The translations under genes and the position numbers were made by a program. The notes beneath the pieces were generated by a model. It made no database searches, was not told where the DNA came from, and worked only from the letters and a program-made list of their open reading frames with translations. Positions 17,501-24,090 of a DNA stretch of 64,000 nucleotides are shown piece after piece. The first letter of the stretch is position 1. Each line of letters starts with the position of its first letter. The DNA lies in assembly GCA_016709875.1 (NCBI GenBank), contig JADJLZ010000018.1:124001-188000 (forward strand), read 5' to 3'. This DNA comes from Planctomycetota bacterium. Lineage in GTDB: Bacteria > Planctomycetota > UBA1135 > GCA-002686595.

Positions 17501-18171
17501 CGGCCGGCCGCGCGCTCGCTTCCGCCGGGCGCGCGGTGCGTCTGGCGGAGGTCGCGGGCGAACGCCGTCTGCTGGCGGAGGCCATCGCGCGCTTGGGCGG
17601 CCTGCTGCTCGACATCGACCGCCCCGCCGAGGCCGAGTCGCGCATCCGCGAGGCGCTGCGGCTCTCCGAGGAGATCGAGGATCGCCGCGGCCAGGCGCTC
17701 TCGCGCATGTTCCTGGGGATCCTGCTCTGGGAGCAGGCCGATCCGGACGCGCTCGCGACGCTCGAGGGCGTCTCCGAACTGGCCTCCGCGATCGGACTGA
17801 ACCGCATCGCTGCGGTGAGCTTCGCGCTGCAGGCGCGCGTCCACCGCGAGGCGGGAGCGCTCGCGCGCGCCGAGGAACTCGCCGCGCGCGCCGTCGGCCT
17901 GCTCGAGCGCTTCGGCGCGGAACTGCACGACCGCATCGTGATCAGCGGCACGCAGGCGCTGCTGCTCACGACGCTCGGCCGCGACAGCGAAGCCGAGCGC
18001 ATCGCCGGACGACTGCGCGAGCGCATCGAGTCCGACGCGGCGCACATGCGCTCCCCGCTCTTCAAGCTGCGCTACACGCGCGCCGCCGAGCGCCTGGTCA
18101 CGGCCGTGCTCTCACCCGAGGGCCCGGTCTGGCCGCGGGCACACCTCGAGCGCCCCGACAACGCCCCCTGA
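14512..18171 (+). CDS. Ser/Thr protein kinase-ATPase-TPR regulator
   Basis: The protein has 1219 residues. Residues 15-300 form a Hanks-type kinase: Gly-rich GTGTSGRVWHG, catalytic-loop HGDLKPEN (144-151), LDLGFARA in place of DFG, and YLSPEQARGE. From about 345 comes an ATPase of the MalT/PknK kind with Walker A EGAAGTGKSRL (about 395) and a Walker B-like VVFLDDLHWARE (about 510). From about 740 to the end are TPR-like helical repeats. Such proteins sense signals through kinase or ATPase activity and scaffold partners through the TPRs. No DNA-binding domain is seen. A GTG at 14536 is an alternative start. Confidence 0.88.
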   Translation: MRGCESRSVSATPLPRFRLDRELGTGTSGRVWHGVLLEESGGAPAGTELAVKYLHPRLENDAAALDAFETEARAGLAARHPGLVEVLGSGRDAKGHCLLMRFVEGRSLREVLREEGALPEPRVRSIGKQIAGALAALHAAGYLHGDLKPENIRLDAQGHAVLLDLGFARAIEAGGSVVRRGPAPGAGSLPYLSPEQARGEPASLASDVFALGVVLYEIATGLHPFALRAREGTPASPHPLLEGSGSSGAVARAALERPDADRLLAAIATARITAPSRHVPQLSPFLDRLLEVVLARDPERRPTSVELAEQLTSQESGEWWRSELHFEATERRGGSGETDARHLTPLVGREREIRALFSAYDCAVRGRPLEELDPQPDSRPASPRAYLGGAVWIEGAAGTGKSRLVHEFASRARTSDDPPLYLYARCRELDEERPCHPILRLLEKYLRLPARTAPRERERALLGRLVPPRVAETLAQALDPEYEGTSPISIPVALAVWLVALGREISLVVFLDDLHWAREGTLEVLTLAAEKLAGTRTLLVSARRSAVTPHAGDALARLSGRLEAEVPLWRIELGQLNEAAVTELVEQLFHHTAPKLRLARVLWQRSRGNPAHLVEILRGLLARGEARVHPEGAGLVLAIPPDELPLPPSLSQAIQESYRRLSLSERTWLRRLSVAGGRIETEFLKRAFAPRHSAEVDAVLAQLVRAGWLVPVGARYRFARPALREAVYRGLSREQRVKLHGAAADALRPEPGVVAGFEDSFQRAFHLRASGRHEELLDCLQGLLPRLLRAGQPQRIHSLASWGLDSLEHLPHTRETDQQRIELLEAAVDAADRLGFRAGQRELLDQLSELEFDPDTDPVAVGRVYMLHGRYAVSTGQFGLARGMLRNAVQLFGRSDHLELQSEALRRLAQVQAHVGEMAEARSLALEALEASQADAQRALAHNALGVIDVLGDELESALEHADHALALLRRDRGYQMPGAHAASYLLRARVYRIAGSAGRALASAGRAVRLAEVAGERRLLAEAIARLGGLLLDIDRPAEAESRIREALRLSEEIEDRRGQALSRMFLGILLWEQADPDALATLEGVSELASAIGLNRIAAVSFALQARVHREAGALARAEELAARAVGLLERFGAELHDRIVISGTQALLLTTLGRDSEAERIAGRLRERIESDAAHMRSPLFKLRYTRAAERLVTAVLSPEGPVWPRAHLERPDNAP

Positions 18172-18215
18172 GGGGCCGCTACGCACTCCGGAACGGGGAA
18201 TCTTCGCCCTCGTAA

Positions 18216-18230
18216 TGAGAATGAGTCTCA
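18216..18230 (+). promoter_or_regulatory. Fur-box-like operator
   Basis: TGAGAAT-G-AGTCTCA is an inverted 7-1-7 repeat with one mismatch between arms, in an AT-rich island (18213-18234). It matches the Fur consensus architecture TGATAAT-N-ATTATCA. It lies 26 bp before the start of the outer-membrane protein gene, a position from which iron-loaded Fur would block transcription. Confidence 0.65.
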
Positions 18231-18256
18231 ATTAGATCTGGCGTCCTGGTCGAAGA

Positions 18257-19345
18257 ATGGGCATGCTTGCGCCCATGCTGATGCTCATGCAGACCCCCGC
18301 GCCGATCGAGGCCCCCGGGCAGTTCCACTTCGGCGGCTACGGTGAGATCCACTTCCGCCAGGAGTCCGGCCCGGGTGCCGAGACGATCGATCTTTCGCGC
18401 TTTGTCTTCTACCTCGGCTACGACTTCGCCGACTGGATCGAACTCCACTCGGAGACGGAGATCGAGCACGGCTTCGTCGAGGGCGACCGAGGCGAGGTCT
18501 CGGTCGAGCAACTGCACGTCGACTTCGACTTCTCCCCCGGCTGCAAGCTGCGCATCGGCCGCTACCTCGAGCCGCTGGGCATCGTCAACCTGCGCCACGA
18601 GCCGCCGAGCTTCCTCGGCGTCGAGCGGCCCGACGTCGAGACCTTCATCATCCCGAGCACCTGGTCGGGCGACGGACTGGGCCTGTTCGGCGAGTGCAGC
18701 GAGGACTGGAGCTACCAGTTGTACTTCGGTTCGAGTCTCTCGGGCAGTGGCATCGACCCGATCGAGGGTCTGCACGAAGCGCGTCAGGAGGGCCAGCCCG
18801 GACTCGACCAGCCGGCACTCAGCGCGCGCGTCGACTGGCGGCCGACGAGCTCGCTGCGCACGGGCGTCGGCGCCTTCGCGGGCGGCCTCGACAACGGGGA
18901 AGAGGGCATCAACCCGGGCAACGATGCCAGCCTCTCCGTGCTCAGCCTCGACGCCCAGTGGAGCACGGGCGACTTCGATTTCGCCGGGCTCTACGCGCTG
19001 GACCAGATCCGCGGCGCCGACACGCTCGCGACGGGCGTCGCCGAGCGCATGCAGGGCTGGTACTTGCAGGGCGCCTGGCACTGCCTGCCCGACTCGGCCA
19101 AGCAGGGCCGTCTCGCGGACGCGGACGCGCTGCTCTTCGCGCGCTACGAGTGGCTCGACACGCAGGCGAGCCTGCCCGAGGGGGTCAGCGCTGATCCGCG
19201 TGGCGAGCGCACGGTGCTCACGCTCGGAGCGTCCTTCCTGCCCGTCTCGAACCTGGTCCTGAAGGCCGACTACCAGATCCGCGACGACCAGAGCGCGCAG
19301 GGTCTGCCCGAGCGGTTCAGCCTCGGCCTGGGGTGGCAGTTCTGA
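18257..19345 (+). CDS. Outer-membrane beta-barrel protein, porin-like
   Basis: The protein (362 residues) has a short N-terminal hydrophobic stretch with a signal-like LMLMQTPAPIEA. The rest is made of alternating amphipathic strands with tight turns, for example FHFGGYGEIHF, RFVFYLGYDF, DWIELHSETEIEH and SVEQLHVDFDF. It ends in LGLGWQF, the terminal aromatic expected for BAM-dependent insertion. The pattern resembles phosphate-selective or carboxylate porins (OprP/OprO-like) but the substrate cannot be read from sequence. It is the first gene after the Fur-box-like site, and its TGA overlaps the next ATG by one base. Confidence 0.75.
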   Translation: MGMLAPMLMLMQTPAPIEAPGQFHFGGYGEIHFRQESGPGAETIDLSRFVFYLGYDFADWIELHSETEIEHGFVEGDRGEVSVEQLHVDFDFSPGCKLRIGRYLEPLGIVNLRHEPPSFLGVERPDVETFIIPSTWSGDGLGLFGECSEDWSYQLYFGSSLSGSGIDPIEGLHEARQEGQPGLDQPALSARVDWRPTSSLRTGVGAFAGGLDNGEEGINPGNDASLSVLSLDAQWSTGDFDFAGLYALDQIRGADTLATGVAERMQGWYLQGAWHCLPDSAKQGRLADADALLFARYEWLDTQASLPEGVSADPRGERTVLTLGASFLPVSNLVLKADYQIRDDQSAQGLPERFSLGLGWQF

Positions 19346-20766
19346 TGCGACGCGCACTGCTGGCCCTGCTGCTGCTCGCGCTGCCGTTGCAGGCCGAGGT
19401 CTATCTCACGCGCGAACAGGCGCTGCACCTGGCCTTCCCCGACGCGAGCGCGCGCGTCGCGCGCAAGACGGGCGAACTCGAGTGGTGGCGCTTCGAGCGC
19501 GAGGGCAAGCTGCTCGGCTACGCGACGATCTCGCAGGTGCAGGGCAAGGCGCAGCCGATCACCTTTCTGCTCTCTGCCGACCCGCAGTTGCACATCCGCG
19601 GCATCGAGATCCTCGAATACCGCGAATCGCACGGCGCTGAGATCCGCCGCGAGGACTGGCGCGCGCAGTTCGTTGGGAAGGACAGCGACGCGCCGCTGCG
19701 CGTCGGCCGCGACGTGCGCAACATCGCCGGGGCGACGATCTCCTGTCGCAGCCTGACGAACGGCGTGCGCGCACGTCTGGAGGACCTGAAGAACGCGGTT
19801 GCGCGCGAGCCCGCCGGGACCGCAGGCGTGCCGGTCGAAGCCAGCAGTCCCGCCCCCGTGCGGCGCAGCCAGCTGCTGATGGGAACGACGCTCACGCTGA
19901 CGCTCGACGCAACCGCCGACGAGCACAGCGAAGCCGCGCTGCAGGCAGCCTTCGACGAGGTGCGGCGCCTCGAGGGCCTGCTCTCGGACTGGGATCCGCA
20001 GAGCGAGCTCAGCCGGCTCGGCCGCGCCGGCGCAGCCCAGCTCGGCCCCGAGCTCGAGGACGTGCTCGGCCGTTCGCTCGAGATCGCCGAGCGCAGCCAG
20101 GGCGCTTTCGACCCGAGCGTCGGCGCGCTCGTGTCGCTCTGGCGTGGCGCGCGCAGCGTCCCCGGTGCGGACGAGCGCGTGCGCGCGCTCGCGAGCGTCG
20201 GCTGGCGCACGATCGAACTCGACCGCACGACGCACCACGTGCGACTCCACACGCGCGGGACGGCACTCGATCTCGGCGGCATCGGCAAGGGCTTCGCGCT
20301 CGACCGCGCGGCGCGCATCCTGCGCGCACACGCCTGCCCGCGCGCGCTGCTGGACTTCGGCGGTCAGCTGCTCGCGCTCGACGCGCCGCAGGGCCGCAAG
20401 GGCTGGCCGGTCGCCGTGCGCGACCCGCGCGGCGGCGAGCGGCCGCTGTTCGAGCTCGAATTGTGCTCGGCCTCGCTCGCGACGACCTCCGACGAGCAGC
20501 GCGGCCTCGTGATCGAGGGCCAGCGCTTCTCGCACGTGATCGATCCGCGCAGCGGTCTTCCGGTCGAGGGCCGGCTCGCGGCCTGTGTGCTCGCGCCGGA
20601 CGCGACGAGTGCTGACGCATGGTCGACGGCGCTCTTCGTGCTCGGCTCCGCCTCCGGGATCCCGCTCGCCGAGCGCGAGGGACTCGCCGCGCGGGTCGAG
20701 GAGGCCGACGCAAGCGTGCACGAGACGGCGGCGATGACGCGCGCGCGCACAGGAGAGAAGCCGTGA
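19345..20766 (+). CDS. FMN-binding domain fused to ApbE flavin transferase
   Basis: The protein (473 residues) has a signal peptide (RRALLALLLLALPLQA). Residues 25-150 form an FMN-binding domain with the flavinylation motif NIAGATISCRS; Thr131 is the expected covalent FMN site. Residues 175-470 form an ApbE-type FAD:protein FMN transferase: MGTTLTLTLDA, GTALDLGGIGKGFALDRAA, and FSHVIDPRSGLPV. ApbE moves FMN from FAD to Thr in exported redox proteins, so this protein carries both enzyme and acceptor in one chain. Downstream neighbours suggest membrane electron transfer. The start overlaps the previous stop (TGATG). Confidence 0.88.
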   Translation: MRRALLALLLLALPLQAEVYLTREQALHLAFPDASARVARKTGELEWWRFEREGKLLGYATISQVQGKAQPITFLLSADPQLHIRGIEILEYRESHGAEIRREDWRAQFVGKDSDAPLRVGRDVRNIAGATISCRSLTNGVRARLEDLKNAVAREPAGTAGVPVEASSPAPVRRSQLLMGTTLTLTLDATADEHSEAALQAAFDEVRRLEGLLSDWDPQSELSRLGRAGAAQLGPELEDVLGRSLEIAERSQGAFDPSVGALVSLWRGARSVPGADERVRALASVGWRTIELDRTTHHVRLHTRGTALDLGGIGKGFALDRAARILRAHACPRALLDFGGQLLALDAPQGRKGWPVAVRDPRGGERPLFELELCSASLATTSDEQRGLVIEGQRFSHVIDPRSGLPVEGRLAACVLAPDATSADAWSTALFVLGSASGIPLAEREGLAARVEEADASVHETAAMTRARTGEKP

Positions 20767-21260
20767 GGGAGTTCCTCGGACCGGCCAACCGCGGCCTGGC
20801 CACGCTCCAGCCCTCGACGCGCTTCACGCTCGGGCTGCTGCTCGTCTTCGCGCTCGCGAGCTACGCCGTGATGGCAGCGCTGGGTCTCTCGCGCTCGGGG
20901 CTCGGGCCGGACTCGATCGCGACCTACTACGGCGGTGCTGTGAGCGGCGAGGGCAAGTCGACCGGCGAGTTGCTCGAGCTGACGCACTTCCACCTGTTCG
21001 CGATGCCGCTCTTCCTGTTCGTGCTCGGCCACGTGTTCCTGCTCTGCGGCACGTGGAGCCCCAAGCTGCGACGCGCGATCGTGCTGGCGGCCTTCGCGGG
21101 TGCCGCCTGCGACCTGTGCGCACCCTGGCTCGTGATCCACGTCTCCCCGCTGTGCGCCTGGGTCAAGATCGCAGGGCGCGCACTGCTCGCGCCGGCATTG
21201 CTCGCGCTGACGCTCGTGCCGCTGTGGGAGATCACGCGCGCAGCGGTGGCGCGGCGCTAG
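20763..21260 (+). CDS. Four-helix membrane protein with paired histidines
   Basis: The protein (165 residues) starts at GTG 20763, which overlaps the previous TGA by 4 bp and follows AGGAGAG. Four hydrophobic helices lie near 22-42, 78-98, 107-127 and 140-160. Helix 2 carries THFHLFAMPLFLFVLGHVF, giving HxH and a third His 11 residues later; another His sits in LVIHVSPLCAW. These are suitable b-haem ligands, but haem binding is inference. Placed after the FMN-binding/ApbE protein it may pass electrons across the membrane. Its stop shares CTAG with the convergent kinase-like gene. Confidence 0.7.
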   Translation: MREFLGPANRGLATLQPSTRFTLGLLLVFALASYAVMAALGLSRSGLGPDSIATYYGGAVSGEGKSTGELLELTHFHLFAMPLFLFVLGHVFLLCGTWSPKLRRAIVLAAFAGAACDLCAPWLVIHVSPLCAWVKIAGRALLAPALLALTLVPLWEITRAAVARR

Positions 21261-22135
21261 GAGCGGCGGCGCAGCCCGAGCACGCGCTCGACGCCCCAGC
21301 CGATGCGATGCCAGCCCAGCTGCTGGCGGTGGCCCTCGAGCAGCGCGCGAGCGAGCCGGCGGCGCTCCGCGGAGCGCGGCTCGTAGCCCGCCAGGAACGC
21401 GAGGAAGTCGCGCGGCGCGAGCGCGCGAGTTCCGCGCTCCTCGCGGCGCAGCACGAAGCGCAGAAGCCGGCGCAGGTTGCGCTCGCGGGCCTGGGGCGGG
21501 AGCTGTTCGAGGAGCAGCGAGCGGTCGAGGTCGAGCACGACGAAGCGCGCACCCGCCTGGGTCTCGCGCACGAGCAGGTTCTTCGTCGTCAGGTCGACGT
21601 GGTACAGCCCCGCGTCGTGCAGCGCGCGCACGAAGGCGCCCGCGCCGCGCAGGAGCTCCGTCATCTCCCTCGGACGCGCGGCGCCCGCGCGCAGCTCGAC
21701 GAGCAGGCTCTCCAGATCGCGCGCGCCCTCGACGCGCACGCTCAAGAGGTCCAGGAACCAGCCGCCGCCGGCCGCGGCGCGCGCGCGCGCGCCGACCACG
21801 AGCGCGGTCGAGAGCCCACGCGCCTCGAGTGCGCAGGCGAGCGCGAGTTCGTGGAAGGGCCGCGCCGGATCGCGGAAGCGCGAGCCGGTGATCGCGCGCA
21901 GCAGGCCGCCGTGCGAGAAGCGCCGCAGGAGCAGCGTGCCGCGCGGACTCTCGAGCTCCTCGAGCGGCTTGCGCCCCGAGAGCGCACTCGTGCGCCAGCG
22001 CGGCTCGCGCTCGGGGCCGTAGCCCTCGCGCTCGAGCAGCTCGATCCAATCGCGCCTGCGCACGCAGACCGAGCGCTCGCCGCGTGCGATCTCATACTCC
22101 GCCGGCAGCGGCGGGAGCTCGGGGAGCGCCGGCAT
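21257..22135 (-). CDS. Lipopolysaccharide kinase-like protein (Kdo kinase/WaaP family)
   Basis: The protein (292 residues) has the kinase fold of the Kdo/WaaP group. Seen: ATP-site lysine region LLRRFSHGGLLRAITG, catalytic loop HDAGLYHVDLTTKNLLV (about 195-210), and metal-binding FVVLDLDRS. Family members phosphorylate sugars of the lipopolysaccharide inner core on the cytoplasmic face. The ATG at 22135 is chosen because an AGGGGAG precedes it and because the upstream extension runs into the kptA-like gene as low-complexity sequence. It lies 22 bp after the stop of that gene. Confidence 0.85.
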   Translation of the reverse strand: MPALPELPPLPAEYEIARGERSVCVRRRDWIELLEREGYGPEREPRWRTSALSGRKPLEELESPRGTLLLRRFSHGGLLRAITGSRFRDPARPFHELALACALEARGLSTALVVGARARAAAGGGWFLDLLSVRVEGARDLESLLVELRAGAARPREMTELLRGAGAFVRALHDAGLYHVDLTTKNLLVRETQAGARFVVLDLDRSLLLEQLPPQARERNLRRLLRFVLRREERGTRALAPRDFLAFLAGYEPRSAERRRLARALLEGHRQQLGWHRIGWGVERVLGLRRRS

Positions 22136-22157
22136 GTGTCCTGCGCTCCCCTGCGGG

Positions 22158-23531
22158 TCAGAGGCCTGCGCCGAAGGAGTCGTCGCCGGCCGGCTCGCGG
22201 CGGGCGGGCCTGGGCGCGGGCTTGGGGGCCTCGACGCGCGGCGCCGGGGGCGGCGGCGGCGGGGCGGAACGGCGTTCCTCGGCGACGACACCCGATCCGA
22301 AGCCGCCAGCGGGGGCGGCAGCCGGACGCGGGCGCTCTTCGCGCGGGCGCTCTTCGCGCGGACGGTCCTCACGCGGACGGTCCTCGCGCGGACGATCCTC
22401 ACGGGGTCGATCCGAGCGCGGGTGCTCGTCACGACGCTGCCAGCCGCCCTCGCGGTCGGGCGGCGGCCCGCGGTGCTCGTCGCGGCGCGGCGGACGGTCG
22501 TGGCGCGGCGGGCGATCGCCCTGCGGTGCGCGGCCGCGGTCGTCGCGGAAGCCGCCGCGATCTCCGCGATCGCCGCGCAAACCTCCCTGTCCACCGCCAC
22601 CGGCGTGGGCCGGCCGCGGTGCGCCACCATGGCGCGGCCGCTCGTCGCGGCCGTGGCTCGGGCGCGGACGCTCCTCGCGCGGCGGCGGAGCCCCGCGGTC
22701 GAAGCGCTCGTAGGCGGAGGGTGCACGCTCGGGTGCACGCTCGGGTGCACGCTCAGTCGGCGCGTCGGATTGCGGGCGCGGACGGTCGTCGGAGAACTCG
22801 CGTCCGCGACCGCGGCCACCGCGGCGTCCGCGGCGGCGGCGCGGCGGGCCGTCGCCGTCCGGGCGCGGTGCGTGCTCGCCGGCGGGCGGAGCCTCGCCCT
22901 CGACGGCAGGTTCCTCTTCGGATCCCTCCCAAGTGGGAGCTTCCTCGTGCGGCGCTTCCTCGCGCGGCGCGCGCGCGGGTCCGTCGACCTCGCTGATCTC
23001 GAGGTAGTGCGTCGGGATCGGGTCGGAGAGGAACAGCGACTTGCGGTCGTAGAAGTTGATGCCCTCTTCCCACGCGTCCATCGCGTGCACTTGTACGAGG
23101 ACCGCGTCCTCGGAGGTGCGCGAGGCCGTGTCGATCGCATCCTCCGCCGTCAGCGCGAGGTGCAGGAAGCGCCGGCGGCCAGGCCGCAGGCCGAAGCGCT
23201 CGGCGCGCTCCGCGTCCTGACGCGAGACACCCACGTAGAGCCGTTCGGGCGGCTGCGAGGGTTCGCCGGGCTGGACCTCGATCGAATGACCGTAGAGCGC
23301 GCGGATCATCCCGCGGTCGATCTCGTAGCGCTGTCGGTCGCCGGAGCTGACGGCGTCATGGACGTCGTCCTCGCTCACAGGCTCGCCGAGGCGCTCGTTG
23401 AGCGCGCGCACGACTTCGCGCAGGTCGGCCCAACCAAATTCGTCGAGTTCGAGGTCGAATTGCTCCGGCTGGTGGCGGAGCATGTACGCGAGCGACCGTG
23501 TGATGCGCTCGATCAGGGCAGGGTGCGTCAT
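22158..23531 (-). CDS. kptA: KptA/Tpt1-like RNA 2'-phosphotransferase with Arg-rich tail
   Basis: Residues 1-185 match KptA/Tpt1, which transfers a 2'-phosphate from RNA to NAD. Seen: SLAYMLRHQPE with R19 and H20, LDEFGWADLREVV, DRQRYEI with R68, and IRALYGHSIEV. The usual LYHGT motif reads LYVGV, so the conserved His of that motif is lost. The rest of the 457 residues is a low-complexity tail of Arg, Pro, Glu and Asp, including repeated RPRED/RPREE and APER units, likely disordered and possibly RNA-binding. Typical KptA is about 180 residues, so the tail more than doubles it. Confidence 0.82.
   Translation of the reverse strand: MTHPALIERITRSLAYMLRHQPEQFDLELDEFGWADLREVVRALNERLGEPVSEDDVHDAVSSGDRQRYEIDRGMIRALYGHSIEVQPGEPSQPPERLYVGVSRQDAERAERFGLRPGRRRFLHLALTAEDAIDTASRTSEDAVLVQVHAMDAWEEGINFYDRKSLFLSDPIPTHYLEISEVDGPARAPREEAPHEEAPTWEGSEEEPAVEGEAPPAGEHAPRPDGDGPPRRRRGRRGGRGRGREFSDDRPRPQSDAPTERAPERAPERAPSAYERFDRGAPPPREERPRPSHGRDERPRHGGAPRPAHAGGGGQGGLRGDRGDRGGFRDDRGRAPQGDRPPRHDRPPRRDEHRGPPPDREGGWQRRDEHPRSDRPREDRPREDRPREDRPREERPREERPRPAAAPAGGFGSGVVAEERRSAPPPPPPAPRVEAPKPAPRPARREPAGDDSFGAGL
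22328..22402. repeat. Five tandem 15-bp units in the kptA-like gene
   Basis: Five in-frame 15-bp units of the form GCGG(G/A)CG(C/G/A)TC(T/C)TC(G/A)C follow one another and encode RPRED/RPREE pentapeptides on the minus strand. The two units at 22328-22357 are identical, which points to recent slippage or duplication. Confidence 0.8.
22721..22756. repeat. Three tandem 12-bp units in the kptA-like gene
   Basis: Three copies of GTGCACGCTCGG (the last ending AG) are arranged head to tail. They encode repeated PERA-type tetrapeptides in the disordered tail. Confidence 0.8.
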
Positions 23532-23693
23532 GGGAGGGCTGCAGGTCGATCCCGTTTGGGGAGGCCCGGAATGGAATGGCCATCCCCTCGCCGAATCGGC
23601 GCCTCCGCTGGGGGCGATGCCGGGCGCGGGGAACTGGAGCGCCGATTCTAGAGACGGGCGGCCGCCATTCCAAGCACGGCGGGCCGCTCCCCC

Positions 23694-23933
23694 TCAGGCG
23701 CTCTGATGCCGGATCACCACCCGGCGCTCGGGGGCCGGGGGGGCCAGGCTGTCGGCCCGGACCGCAAAGCCCTGGCCGATCAGCTCGGAGACGAAGCTGC
23801 CCCCGCCCCACATCTCCACCCACAACTCCTCGCCCGAGGAGGGATCGGTCCACGAGAGCAGGACCGGACGGTCGGGTCCGGCACCTGTGCCGGCCGCGTC
23901 TTCCGCGCTGCTCCACATCTCGAAAAGTTCCAT
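23694..23933 (-). CDS. Small protein of unknown function (79 residues)
   Basis: The ATG at 23933 follows GAGGAAGAGAGGTGG, an excellent ribosome-binding site, and opens MELFEMWSSAEDAAG. The body reads as a small beta-rich domain (RPVLLSWTDPSSGEELWVEM, GQGFAVRADSLA, RRVVIRHQ) with no signal peptide, membrane segment or cysteine. It lies between the kptA-like gene and the phosphodiesterase gene on the same strand. I do not recognise a family. The flanking stretches 23532-23693 and 23934-24090 show no further gene. Confidence 0.6.
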   Translation of the reverse strand: MELFEMWSSAEDAAGTGAGPDRPVLLSWTDPSSGEELWVEMWGGGSFVSELIGQGFAVRADSLAPPAPERRVVIRHQSA

Positions 23934-24002
23934 GGGGACCACCTCTCTTCCTCGCTCTCCGCTGCCCTTTGTCGCCGGTGGGGCGCATTTCCTTCGCGAA
24001 GC

Positions 24003-24038
24003 TCCACCAAAAAGGCGCGCTCCCGTACGCGGGACCCC
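24003..24038 (-). terminator. Weak terminator-like hairpin after the phosphodiesterase gene
   Basis: Read on the minus strand, TCCCG-CGTA-CGGGA is followed by GCGCGCC and five T residues. The stem is only 5 bp, so termination efficiency is doubtful. It would separate the phosphodiesterase gene from the 79-residue gene. Confidence 0.3.
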
Positions 24039-24090
24039 GTCTACGCGAGGGAAGCAGTGCGCATTTCGAGCTTTTCTTACGCCCGGGGAT

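Noticed and set aside
14086..18045. Open frame of 1319 codons antisense to the kinase-ATPase-TPR gene
   Set aside because: Same shadow effect; no start signal or domain, and the plus-strand kinase motifs are clear.
22328..22756. Tandem repeats as a possible CRISPR array
   Set aside because: Units are 12 or 15 bp with no spacers, are in frame, and encode RPRED/PERA repeats in the KptA-like tail.
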